Of a DNA stretch of 64,000 nt, positions 54,480 to 62,922 are shown piece after piece. Position 1 is the first letter of the stretch. Every line of letters begins with the position of its first letter. Source of the stretch: Streptomyces cynarae. Lineage in GTDB: Bacteria > Actinomycetota > Actinomycetes > Streptomycetales > Streptomycetaceae. The notes under the pieces were generated by a model. It worked only from the letters and a program-made list of their open reading frames with translations, made no database searches and was not told where the DNA came from. The stretch covers positions 4,654,001-4,718,000 of the forward strand of contig NZ_CP106793.1 in assembly GCF_025642135.1 (NCBI RefSeq), written 5' to 3'. A program made the position numbers and the translations under genes.

Positions 54480-55219
54480 GCGCACCACTCACGCGTCGCG
54501 CCCTCGCTGAAGCCCTGGGGTCGGCCGCCCTGGTCGCCGTAGTGGTCGGCTCCGGCATCCAGGCCACAGAGCTGACCCACGACGTCGGCGTGCAACTGCT
54601 CGCCAACTCGCTGGCCACCGTGTTCGGACTGGGCGTGCTCATCGCGCTGTTCGGCTCCGTCTCCGGCGCGCACTTCAACCCCGTCGTCACGCTCGCGGCC
54701 TGGCTCACCGGCCGGCGCACCCCTGATGGGCTGACCCTCCGGGACGTGGCCGCCTACATCCCCGCCCAGACAGGCGGAGCGATCGGCGGCGCCGTCCTGG
54801 CCGATGCCATGTTCGCCAAGCCCCTGGTGCAGTGGTCCAGTCATGATCGTTTCGCCGGTCACCTGTGGCTCGGCGAGCTGGTCGCGACCGCCGGTCTCGT
54901 CCTGCTGATCTTCGGGCTCGGACGTACCGGCCGGGCTCACTTCGCCCCGGTGGCTGTGGCCTCCTACATCGGCGCGGCGTACTGGTTCACGTCCTCCACA
55001 TCGTTCGCCAACCCCGCCGTCACCGTCGCCCGCGCCTTCACCGACACCTTCGCCGGCATCGCGCCCGCCTCGGTCGGCCCGTTCATCGCGGCCCAAGTCG
55101 CCGGCGTCGTGGTCGGCCTGGTCCTGGTGGCCGCCGTGTTCGCACAGCCCACACCGACGCCGGTCACATCGGTCCCCGCTCCCGGCGAACCGGAACTCGC
55201 CGCCCCCGCCAGCCTCTGA
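54476..55219 (+). CDS. MIP-family channel (aquaglyceroporin) in ars operon
   Basis: A 247-residue membrane channel with six helices and both half-helix motifs, the first as HFNPVVTLA and the second as FANPAVTVA, the NPA-type selectivity elements of the aquaporin family. In ars operons such channels (AqpS, ArsP2-like arrangements) let arsenite made by ArsC leave the cell by diffusion. There is no ArsB or Acr3 pump in this operon, so this channel is the only visible exit. GTG start 54476 overlaps the arsR stop. Confidence 0.9.
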   Translation: MSAPLTRRALAEALGSAALVAVVVGSGIQATELTHDVGVQLLANSLATVFGLGVLIALFGSVSGAHFNPVVTLAAWLTGRRTPDGLTLRDVAAYIPAQTGGAIGGAVLADAMFAKPLVQWSSHDRFAGHLWLGELVATAGLVLLIFGLGRTGRAHFAPVAVASYIGAAYWFTSSTSFANPAVTVARAFTDTFAGIAPASVGPFIAAQVAGVVVGLVLVAAVFAQPTPTPVTSVPAPGEPELAAPASL

Positions 55220-55244
55220 CCACCGCACCCGGAAAGACACCACC

Positions 55245-55661
55245 ATGCCCTCTCCCGCCGAGCGCCCCTCCGTCTTGTTCGTCTGCATCCACAACGCCGG
55301 GCGCTCGCAGATGGCGGCCGCCTTCCTCACCCACCTGGCAGGCGACCGTATCGAGGTGCGCTCCGCCGGATCCGCCCCCGCCGACACCGTGAACCCGGCC
55401 GTCGTCGAAGCCATGGCAGAGCTGGGCATCGACATCTCGGCCGAGGTGCCCAAGGTGCTCACAGTGGAGGCCGTCCAAGCGTCCGACGTCGTGATCACGA
55501 TGGGCTGCGGCGACACCTGCCCCTTCTTCCCCGGGAAGCGCTACCTCGACTGGGAACTCCCCGACCCGGCCGGGCAGGGCGTCGCAGCGGTCCGCCCGAT
55601 CCGCGACGAGATCGAGAAGCGCATCCGCGGCCTGGTCGACGAAATCGCCCCGGCGAGCTGA
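55245..55661 (+). CDS. arsC: Arsenate reductase, LMW-PTP-like
   Basis: A 138-residue low-molecular-weight phosphatase-fold enzyme that reduces As(V) to As(III). The P-loop nucleophile is Cys14 in FVCIHNAGRSQMAAA. The thioredoxin-coupled relay cysteines lie in MGCGDTCPFFPG, and WELPDPAGQG carries the catalytic Asp. It follows the channel gene by 25 bases and precedes the arsN-like gene by two. Confidence 0.95.
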   Translation: MPSPAERPSVLFVCIHNAGRSQMAAAFLTHLAGDRIEVRSAGSAPADTVNPAVVEAMAELGIDISAEVPKVLTVEAVQASDVVITMGCGDTCPFFPGKRYLDWELPDPAGQGVAAVRPIRDEIEKRIRGLVDEIAPAS

Positions 55662-55663
55662 CC

Positions 55664-56170
55664 ATGGACACCGCCGCCGAGTACCGCATCACCGCGATGG
55701 GCACCGAGCACGCCCACCAGGTCCTGACCATCTACCAACTCGGCATCGACGAAGGAAACGCCACCTTCGAAACCACCGCCCCCACCTGGAAAGAGTTCGA
55801 CGCCGCCAAGCTGCCGCAACACCGATACGTCGCCCTCGACGACGCGGGCAGGGTCCTGGGATGGGTCGCAGCCGTGCCAGTCTCGGACCGATGCGCGTAC
55901 GCCGGCGTCGTCGAACACTCGGTGTATGTCCACCCCGACGCACGCGGCCACGGCATCGGCGCCGCACTCGTCCAGGAACTGATCAGGTCCACCGAGGTCG
56001 CCGGGATCTGGACGATTCAATCCGGCATCTTCCCCGAGAACACCAGCAGTCTCGCTCTGCATCAGCGGACCGGGTTCCGCGTCATCGGCACTCGCGAACG
56101 CATCGGCCGGCACTACGGCATGTGGCGCGACGTCGTCCTGGTCGAACGCCGCAGCCCTCTCGTTGAATAG
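55664..56170 (+). CDS. arsN: ArsN-like GNAT N-acetyltransferase
   Basis: A 168-residue GNAT acetyltransferase of the phosphinothricin-acetyltransferase type (YRITAMGTEHAHQVLTIYQL, FETTAPTWKEF, VEHSVYVHPDARGHGIGAAL for acetyl-CoA, and GFRVIGTRERIGRHYGMWRD). Homologues in ars operons (ArsN1) acetylate arsinothricin, an organoarsenical antibiotic. Placement two bases after arsC supports this role, while phosphinothricin-type specificity cannot be excluded from sequence. Confidence 0.85.
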   Translation: MDTAAEYRITAMGTEHAHQVLTIYQLGIDEGNATFETTAPTWKEFDAAKLPQHRYVALDDAGRVLGWVAAVPVSDRCAYAGVVEHSVYVHPDARGHGIGAALVQELIRSTEVAGIWTIQSGIFPENTSSLALHQRTGFRVIGTRERIGRHYGMWRDVVLVERRSPLVE

Positions 56171-56402
56171 AGCGAACGCATGCCGACACGTCAGGCCCTG
56201 GATTGCGACGGGGCAGACTTGCTCGCACTCGGCAGGATTCCAGGTCCTGCAAGCATCTGATCCGTAGCTCAATGTGGATCGGCCACCGACGGTCGTATCG
56301 GGACATGCATCGGCTCGGTGCGGCTGCCAAAGGACAGGCCTGGTCGTTGTGGTTGCTGTACTTCGCTGCTGTACAGCCGGAGCAGTCTTCTAGCCTGTTC
56401 GC

Positions 56403-56840
56403 GTGATCGACTATGACGATTCCGGACGCCCAGCCGTCCAGGTGGGGAACCCCGGCCCAGTCCGCCTGCTGCTGTCGGAGCCGACACGCCCGTTCGAGGA
56501 TGAACCAACGCTCGACTTCCTCATCAGGGCGCTCGGGCCCTGGGGAAGTGTTGAGACCTCGGTGGAGACCTGGAACGGCGACGACCTCGACACCTTCCTC
56601 GGCTCGCTTGCCGAAGACTTCCGGGGCTGGGAAGGCGCACGTACCTGGCACTCCCTCTGCCATGACCTGACCCTCTCAGCGGAGCACCGTGGTAGCCACG
56701 TCGAACTGACCTGGGGCATCCACGATCGGGCGCCCTCCGAGGAATGGCACTTCGAGACCACCACGGCACATGCGGCAGGCGAGGACATGCGTAGTCTCGC
56801 CGCCGACATCCACATGTTCATAGCGAGCTTCGCCAAGTAG
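56403..56840 (+). CDS. DUF6228 family protein
   Basis: A 145-residue cytosolic protein with GTG start (56403). It is acidic, with WNGDDLDTFLGSLAEDFRGW and the antiparallel strand-like HVELTWGIHDRAP near residue 100. Members of DUF6228 are common in Streptomyces with no known function. It stands alone 232 bases after the ars operon, and nothing was recognised in that gap. Confidence 0.75.
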   Translation: MIDYDDSGRPAVQVGNPGPVRLLLSEPTRPFEDEPTLDFLIRALGPWGSVETSVETWNGDDLDTFLGSLAEDFRGWEGARTWHSLCHDLTLSAEHRGSHVELTWGIHDRAPSEEWHFETTTAHAAGEDMRSLAADIHMFIASFAK

Positions 56841-57183
56841 CCGAAAGGGTCTCAGTCGGTGCGCACCGTTGAAGTGCGGCCAGCACCCGCAATGGCTACG
56901 GGCTTGAAGCTGTGGCCTCATCCTTATCGGGTCGATCATGAGGGAGCCACAGGGTCGGTCAACGGGCCGTAGCCTTCGGCTGCTCGTTCGCCGGAGTGCG
57001 GCTCAGGCCGTCACCGTCCGAGCTTGTTGGTGGCCGGCGTTGGTGTCAGCCCACCAAGAGGGTCTTGACAGAGAGGGTGTTGCGCTTTGTCCGCGTCTCG
57101 GAGAGAGCGAGGACCATGTGCCCGCGGTCGGCGACGGCGCCCCCCCGGCGCCGCTGTGCCGGAGCCTCTGCGTGGGGCTGCCG
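56841..57183. other. Intergenic stretch with a stem-loop
   Basis: CTGTGGC-CTCAT (56910-56921) pairs with ATGAG (56938-56942) and GCCACAG (56946-56952), a bulged stem of 12 pairs suited to terminating the DUF6228 transcript. No gene is seen in the rest up to the YIP1 stop codon. Confidence 0.55.
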
Positions 57184-58080
57184 CTAGAACGTGCCCAGCT
57201 TGATGATCGACAGGATGGCGATCAGCTGGATCGCCGAGGCGCCCAGGGCCTTCGGCCAGGGCAGGTCGTGGGACTTGGAGACCATCAGGGTCAGCAGCGC
57301 GCCCGCCGCCACCCAGGTCGCCCAGCCCAGGAGCTGGACGAAGGACGCGTTGCCGCCGAAGAACATCGCGACGACCAGGCGCGGCGCGTCCGTGATGGAC
57401 ATGATCAGCATGGACAGGCCGACCGTGGGCTGCCAGGCGCCGTCGCCGCCGAGCTGGCGGGCCAGGGTGTGGGTGACCACACCCAGGATGAAGGAGCTGA
57501 TCACGATCGCCACCGCGGTCGTCAGGACGATCGGGATCGCGTTGGAGAGCGTGGCGTTGATCGCGTCCTGACGGGCGCCGTCGAAGCCGAAGACCGCGAG
57601 CAGGCCGTAGAGGAACGTCACGATCAGGGCGGGGCCCCACATCGTGTAGTCCCGCATCTGGAGGAACGTCTGGGTCGGGGACAGCACGATGCCCTGCAGC
57701 AGCTCCTTCCAGTGCAGCCGCGGGCCGGCCGGCGGCACCGAGGCCTGGCCGGCGCGGTAGGTTTCGCCCTCGCTGTAGGGGTCCTCGCCGACGGAGAAGG
57801 CCTGGGTGTGGCCCGGGTTGTTGGCCGCGTAGGGATCCGCGGTGTGAGGGTGGCCCCGGCCGTCGTCGCCGAAGTACTCCGGTTCACCGTGGCTCTGCGG
57901 CGCCTGCCACTGCGGCCGCCCACCGTAGGGTCCCGCCCCGCCGTACTGCTGCTGCGGCGGTGCAGCGGGGTAGCCGTGCGACGGGGCCTGCGGCGCCTGC
58001 TGTCCGTACGGGGGGTGTTGCGCTCGCGCTTGCGGGGCACGGCCGTCCCGGCCGCCGCGTCCGATCCTGAATCCAGCCAC
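57184..58080 (-). CDS. YIP1-family membrane protein
   Basis: A 298-residue protein. The first 110 residues are disordered, rich in Gln, Pro, Gly and His (PPYGQQAPQAPSHGYPAAPP). Residues about 120-298 form the YIP1 domain with five hydrophobic helices (LQGIVLSPTQTFLQMRDYTM, IPIVLTTAVAIVISSFILGV, ALGASAIQLIAILSIIKLG). GTG at 58078-58080 (VAGFRIGRGGRDG) is the start common to such proteins. The bacterial YIP1 role is unknown. It is not obviously linked to the polysaccharide genes beside it. Confidence 0.85.
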   Translation of the reverse strand: MAGFRIGRGGRDGRAPQARAQHPPYGQQAPQAPSHGYPAAPPQQQYGGAGPYGGRPQWQAPQSHGEPEYFGDDGRGHPHTADPYAANNPGHTQAFSVGEDPYSEGETYRAGQASVPPAGPRLHWKELLQGIVLSPTQTFLQMRDYTMWGPALIVTFLYGLLAVFGFDGARQDAINATLSNAIPIVLTTAVAIVISSFILGVVTHTLARQLGGDGAWQPTVGLSMLIMSITDAPRLVVAMFFGGNASFVQLLGWATWVAAGALLTLMVSKSHDLPWPKALGASAIQLIAILSIIKLGTF

Positions 58081-58204
58081 GTCTTCGAACGTACCTGGTG
58101 TCGGGGGGTGGCGTGTGGGGGGCGGGGGAATGGGGACGGGTTTGGGGCTGAGCTGTGACATCCCCTAGGGGACCGTCAGGCGGGGAGTCAGGGCCGTGTT
58201 CACT

Positions 58205-58924
58205 TCAGACGGCCTCATAGATGTAGAAGTTGGCGAAGGAGGTGAGTCTGCCGTCCCCGCCGGTGTGGGGGTAGGCGTTCTTTACCCTCTCTCGGAGTCG
58301 CCATCCTGGGAATTTCTTTTCGATGTCGCGCGTCACGGGCCGGTGCCGGACATGTGGGGGGACGTATTCGTGGACGTCGAGACTGCTCGAGTCGCTTGTG
58401 TAGAGAATCACGAATCTTCTAGCTGCCCCAAAAATATGTTCGAGATGAAGGAGGTAAATCTCGTCCTCTACCAAGTGGTAGATGACGTCGAGCGACAGGG
58501 ACAGATCCGCGGTCAGGAACCGCGCTTCGTCCCTGAAGGTGCGCGGATCGTATCCGAGGAAGCTTTTGGTGGTATCTCCCGAGAACTCTCGCATAGCCTT
58601 CCGCAGGCCAGTCTCGGAGACGTCGACACCGAGGTAACGCGGGTATGCCGCGAGCCGCAGTTGCCGTCCATCGCCGCATCCGAATTCGATGACAGAGGAC
58701 ACGCTGTTCTCTTTGACGAAGGTGTTGAGGATCTGTGCCTTGAACTGCGCGAGCGCCCCCTCGGAACCGCAGCCGGATGTGCCTCCCTGCGCGTAACGGC
58801 GCTCCCAGTATTCCCTTGATCCGGGGAAGCAGTGCTTGGAGACCATTTTTGAGAGGACATCGGCTGCCGAGCCCGTGAGGGGCAGTCTGCGCAGACTCTG
58901 CTTCATCGTTTCGATGACGGCCAT
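58205..58924 (-). CDS. SAM-dependent methyltransferase, class I
   Basis: A 239-residue methyltransferase. The SAM-binding motif I is VIEFGCGDGRQL near residue 80, followed by YLGVDVSETGL (acidic end of beta2) and a DVIYHLVED motif. The N-terminal KHCFPGSREYWERRYAQGG is typical of methyltransferases in cell-surface glycan clusters. GC content is lower than in the rest of the window. It lies 69 bases downstream of the fcl gene on the same strand, so it may methylate the deoxysugar or glycan made here. Confidence 0.85.
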   Translation of the reverse strand: MAVIETMKQSLRRLPLTGSAADVLSKMVSKHCFPGSREYWERRYAQGGTSGCGSEGALAQFKAQILNTFVKENSVSSVIEFGCGDGRQLRLAAYPRYLGVDVSETGLRKAMREFSGDTTKSFLGYDPRTFRDEARFLTADLSLSLDVIYHLVEDEIYLLHLEHIFGAARRFVILYTSDSSSLDVHEYVPPHVRHRPVTRDIEKKFPGWRLRERVKNAYPHTGGDGRLTSFANFYIYEAV

Positions 58925-58993
58925 GGGTGCCCCGATCTGTCGAATCGAAATGGCTGGTACCGCGGCCCGGGCAGGGGCCTCTCCGTGTACGTT

Positions 58994-59962
58994 TCAGCCG
59001 ACAGTTGACCTGTACCAGGCATATGTGTCCGCAATTCCTTCGGAGAGCTTGATCGCTGGAGCCCATCCCAGCGAAGCGATCCTCGAGATGTCCAGGACCT
59101 TGCGGTATGTTCCGTCCGGCTGACTCGTGTCCCATTCGATGGAACCCTCGTAGCCCACCACGGACGCCACGATGTCCGACAGTTCCTTGATGCTGAGGTC
59201 TTCGCCCGTACCCACGTTGATGGGGGAGTCCGAGTCGTAGCGGTCGAGGAGCATCAAACACGCTCGTGCCAGGTCGTCTACGTGGAGGAATTCTCGACGC
59301 GGCGTTCCGGTACCCCAGTTGACTACTTTGGGAGCCATATGGATCCGGGCCTCATGAAACCGCCTGATCAGCGACGGTAGCACATGCGAGTGTTCGGGGT
59401 GGAAATTGTCATCAGGGCCATACAGATTGGTGGGCATGGCGCAGATCCACGGTAGGCCATGCTGTCGTCGCACGGCCCTGACGTGCATGATTCCGGCGAT
59501 CTTGGCCAGTGCGTATGCTTCATTGGTCTCTTCCAAGGCGCCGTTGAGGAGAGCTTCCTCGCGGATGGGTTGATCAGCTGCTTTTGGGTAGATGCAGCTT
59601 GAGCCCAGGAACAGCAGACGCTGCACGCGGTACTGCAGGGCCGCGTCCAGGACGTTCACCTGGATGCGTAGATTCTCAGAGATGAACTCGGTCGGCCTGG
59701 TGGCGTTGGCCTTGATTCCCCCCACCCGCGCCGCCGCCAGGATGACGGCATGCGGGCGATTGGCTGCGAACCAGTTGAAGACGGCCGGACGGTCCCTCAA
59801 GTCCAGTTCGGCTGAGCCGGGTCCGAGCAGCGCAGTGAACCCTTCGTTGGTCAGGTGTCTCCAGAGTGCGCTGCCAACAAGCCCATTCCGTCCGGCAACA
59901 AAGACCGGAGCCGAACGGTCCGTTGGCTGCGTGATGGTTGACAGCGTGGGTGCGGTGCTCAT
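58994..59962 (-). CDS. fcl: GDP-L-fucose synthase-like epimerase/reductase
   Basis: A 322-residue extended SDR that converts GDP-4-keto-6-deoxymannose to GDP-L-fucose. It has the Rossmann motif [18 protein letters not shown], the Ser region [11 protein letters not shown], Tyr/Lys in [11 protein letters not shown], and [20 protein letters not shown] typical of WcaG/Fcl. The start MSTAPTLS at 59960-59962 is reasonable. It is divergent from gmd, which makes its substrate. Confidence 0.93.
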   Translation of the reverse strand: MSTAPTLSTITQPTDRSAPVFVAGRNGLVGSALWRHLTNEGFTALLGPGSAELDLRDRPAVFNWFAANRPHAVILAAARVGGIKANATRPTEFISENLRIQVNVLDAALQYRVQRLLFLGSSCIYPKAADQPIREEALLNGALEETNEAYALAKIAGIMHVRAVRRQHGLPWICAMPTNLYGPDDNFHPEHSHVLPSLIRRFHEARIHMAPKVVNWGTGTPRREFLHVDDLARACLMLLDRYDSDSPINVGTGEDLSIKELSDIVASVVGYEGSIEWDTSQPDGTYRKVLDISRIASLGWAPAIKLSEGIADTYAWYRSTVG

Positions 59963-60156
59963 CAGTGGCGCTCCTGGCAGCCGGGGCACGGTGGGTTGAG
60001 GTCTCAGCCTATTACCTAAAGGAGCGAACGGAACACATCGTCAGGATACGGGGAAACCACCGACAAATTCCCTATTCTGGCCCTGTGGTTCGGCCCGCTG
60101 CATGGGAGAGGCCCGGCAGCCCTGGTCCAACGTCACGCCACAAGCGAGGAGCGCAC

Positions 60157-61197
60157 GTGACCGCCAAGAAGGCCCTTATCACCGGCATCACCGGCCAGGA
60201 CGGCTCCTATCTTGCGGAGCTGTTGCTGGAAAAGGGGTACGTGGTCCATGGCATCGCACGCCGCGCCTCGACGTTCAACACCCAGCGCATCGACCATCTC
60301 TATGAGGACCCGCACGACCCGCAGGCCCGGCTCTTCCTGCACTACGGCGACCTGACGGACGGGACACGGCTGGCCAACCTCTTGGAGAGCCTGCAGCCGG
60401 ACGAGGTGTATCACCTGGCCGCTCAGTCCCACGTACGCGTTTCCTTCGATGAACCGGAATTCACCGGGAACTGCACGGGCCTGGGCACCACGAGACTGCT
60501 GGAGGCCATCCGGTCCGTGGGCCTGTCCTGCCGCTTCTATCAGGCCTCCAGCTCGGAAATGTTCGGCGCCGCGCCGCCTCCCCAGCGCGAAGACACACCA
60601 TTTCATCCGCGCTCCCCGTACGGGGTGGCCAAGGTCTACGCGTACTGGGCGACGCGCAACTACCGAGAGGCATACGGGATGTTCGCGGTGAACGGCATCT
60701 TGTTCAACCACGAATCCCCACGTCGCGGCCCGACCTTCGTTACCCGAAAGGTCGCCACAGCCGCAGCGCGCATCAAGGCGGGACTGCACGAGCGGGTCTA
60801 TCTGGGCAACCTCGACGCACGGCGGGACTGGGGTTATGCGGCTGAGTACGTCGAGGCGATGTGGCGGATGTTGCAACAGGACGCGCCGGACGACTACGTG
60901 ATCGCCACCGGCGTCAGCTACAGCGTCCGCGACTTTGTTGAGCAGTGCTTCGAACACGTGGGCCTGGACTGGCGCGAGCACGTGTGTTTCGATGAGCGCT
61001 ACTTGCGGCCGACAGAGGTCGACAACCTGGTGGGTGACGCCTCCAAGGCCGAACGGCTCCTCGGCTGGCGACCGACCGTGTTCGCCCCCGAACTCGCCCG
61101 GCTCATGGTCGATGCCGAACTCGAAGCGCTGTCGCATCCCAAGGTCCCGGCAGCTCAGACACCCGAGCGCGGGGTCCTTGCCTCACTCGTGGTGTGA
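60157..61197 (+). CDS. gmd: GDP-mannose 4,6-dehydratase
   Basis: A 346-residue extended SDR that makes GDP-4-keto-6-deoxy-D-mannose. It has [19 protein letters not shown] at the N-terminus, GDLTDGTRL, catalytic [19 protein letters not shown] with Tyr/Lys, and the family hallmark [22 protein letters not shown] start 60157 has GAGGAG upstream. The product feeds GDP-fucose or GDP-rhamnose synthesis. Confidence 0.96.
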   Translation: MTAKKALITGITGQDGSYLAELLLEKGYVVHGIARRASTFNTQRIDHLYEDPHDPQARLFLHYGDLTDGTRLANLLESLQPDEVYHLAAQSHVRVSFDEPEFTGNCTGLGTTRLLEAIRSVGLSCRFYQASSSEMFGAAPPPQREDTPFHPRSPYGVAKVYAYWATRNYREAYGMFAVNGILFNHESPRRGPTFVTRKVATAAARIKAGLHERVYLGNLDARRDWGYAAEYVEAMWRMLQQDAPDDYVIATGVSYSVRDFVEQCFEHVGLDWREHVCFDERYLRPTEVDNLVGDASKAERLLGWRPTVFAPELARLMVDAELEALSHPKVPAAQTPERGVLASLVV

Positions 61198-61484
61198 GGC
61201 GCCTGATCCTGGTCTTCCCGCGTCGGCGGCGGCGCGCAGATGCTCGGCGGCGCGCGCAGTGCCTTCAGGCGAGAACCCGACCGGCCACTGTGGTGAAACA
61301 ACGATGCATGGCGCGTCGGTCCGACTCCGCGCGCTTCCTCATGGAAGAGTCGTCGCCCACTGACGGGTACTTTCCGCTGCGCGCCTGCCGAGATCTCATG
61401 CACGTCTGCCCGGCCCCGCGATCCGGTCGGACTTCGGCCGGACGGCATCCAGCACCGTGTGACAGACAACGTGAAGTGGCTTCC
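61198..61484. other. Gap between gmd and the flippase gene
   Basis: About 290 bases with no credible gene. The flippase frame stays open through it, but the residues are Arg-rich without bias, so it is leader. No terminator or promoter motif stood out. Confidence 0.45.
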
Positions 61485-62870
61485 ATGAGTGCATCAACGC
61501 ACAGCAGTTCGCAGGCTACAGCCGTCGCACCCCGCCGGGCGTCCCCCTACCTTCGTGCGGTCGCCCTGTCATCCGTCGCCAAGGCTGTCGCGCTCGTTCT
61601 GAGCGGTGGCGCCGCGCTCGTCTCGGCACGCACCGTCGTCGACGTCGTGGGAGTCTCCGGCTACGCGCTGGTCACCCTGGTCGGCACCCTGCCGACGTTC
61701 CTGACGCTGACGGAGTTGGGCATTCGGGCCGCCGTACTCGACGCATTCGCCGACAACGACCGCGAACGCATCCGACGCACCGTCGTTTCCGCGGCCCGCG
61801 CACTCACCTGCGCCGGCGCTGCCATTTGCGGTTGCGGAGCACTGACAGCTCTTTCCGGAGTTGCCGCCTCTCTGCTCGAGAGTGCCTCCGGCCCTGACCT
61901 GGCCCTGTGCATCGTGCTCGTCACAGCCCTCTTCGGCTGCAGCCTGCCGCTGAGTCTGGGGGGTGCCGCGCTCGCGGGGCTGGGACGCAACCACGTCGCG
62001 GTGCTTCTGCAGAGCGGCGGCACGGTGCTGGCACTGATCATCGTGTTGCTCGCCGCTGCAAGCAAGGCCCCCCCGGCGGTCTTCGCCGTATCCGGACTTA
62101 TCGGGCAGTGCATGGCGGGTTTCACCAGCCTGATCGTGGCCGGCCGCACTTCCGGGATGCCTCTGCTCCGCACAGTGCTCTGGCCCCGGCGCCGACTGCT
62201 CGGCACCCGCATCATCCACCTGGCCGGGCCGATGGCCGTGATCAATGCGACCTCGGCGGTCGCTTATGGCACGGACCGCATCGTCCTGAGCAAATTGACC
62301 GATGCCACAGCCGTCGCGGTCTACTCCGCTGGGGCTCAGCTATATGTCCCCGCGTCCGCTCTGGTCGCGGCGTCGGCACTGCCGCTGTGGAGCCTGTTCC
62401 ACCAGCGTCGTCGCGACTGCTCGATGATTCCTCGGTCGCAACTGCTACGACTGACAGCCTGTTTCGCAGGCGGTGCGGTGCTGATCGGCGCGGGTCTGGT
62501 GACAGTCGGCCCTGCGGTCGCGAGCTGGATGCTCCATGGCCGCGCCTCCGTCGGACCGGGGCTGATGGCGGCCTTCGGGGCACTGGTTCTCGCCCATGCC
62601 TTGAACTATCCCGTAGGCATGTGGCTTTCCGATGCGGCAGGACTCCGCTTCCAGGCGGTAAGGGCCGTCATCATGACTGTCGTCAACCTGATCGCCTCTG
62701 TGGCGCTCGCCCTCGTGATCGGTCCGGCGGGTCCGGTCCTCGCATCCGCCGGTGCCTACTTTCTATGCGTCACCCTCCCGTGTTATCGCAAGGTGTTCTT
62801 CCCCGGCGTGGACGATCGCGAGTGCCCGGCACCGATGACCGGCTTGGTCACTCCCGGACGTAGGGGGTGA
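61485..62870 (+). CDS. Polysaccharide flippase-like membrane protein (Wzx/MATE-like)
   Basis: A 461-residue membrane protein with about 12 helices: LVSARTVVDVVGVSGYALVT, GTLPTFLTLTELGIRAAVLD, and AVINATSAVAYGTDRIVLSK (the oligosaccharide flippase-type TDRIVLS). Such proteins flip lipid-linked sugar units across the membrane. Start ATG 61485 (MSASTHSSSQ) is chosen, with AAGTGG upstream a weak ribosome-binding site. It follows gmd and precedes a polymerase/ligase-like gene, so the order suggests a Wzx/Wzy-type assembly pathway. Confidence 0.85.
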   Translation: MSASTHSSSQATAVAPRRASPYLRAVALSSVAKAVALVLSGGAALVSARTVVDVVGVSGYALVTLVGTLPTFLTLTELGIRAAVLDAFADNDRERIRRTVVSAARALTCAGAAICGCGALTALSGVAASLLESASGPDLALCIVLVTALFGCSLPLSLGGAALAGLGRNHVAVLLQSGGTVLALIIVLLAAASKAPPAVFAVSGLIGQCMAGFTSLIVAGRTSGMPLLRTVLWPRRRLLGTRIIHLAGPMAVINATSAVAYGTDRIVLSKLTDATAVAVYSAGAQLYVPASALVAASALPLWSLFHQRRRDCSMIPRSQLLRLTACFAGGAVLIGAGLVTVGPAVASWMLHGRASVGPGLMAAFGALVLAHALNYPVGMWLSDAAGLRFQAVRAVIMTVVNLIASVALALVIGPAGPVLASAGAYFLCVTLPCYRKVFFPGVDDRECPAPMTGLVTPGRRG

Positions 62871-62922
62871 GCCGATTCCCTTCCGGAGTTCGCCTCCACG
62901 CCCCCTTCTCAGAAAGATAATC

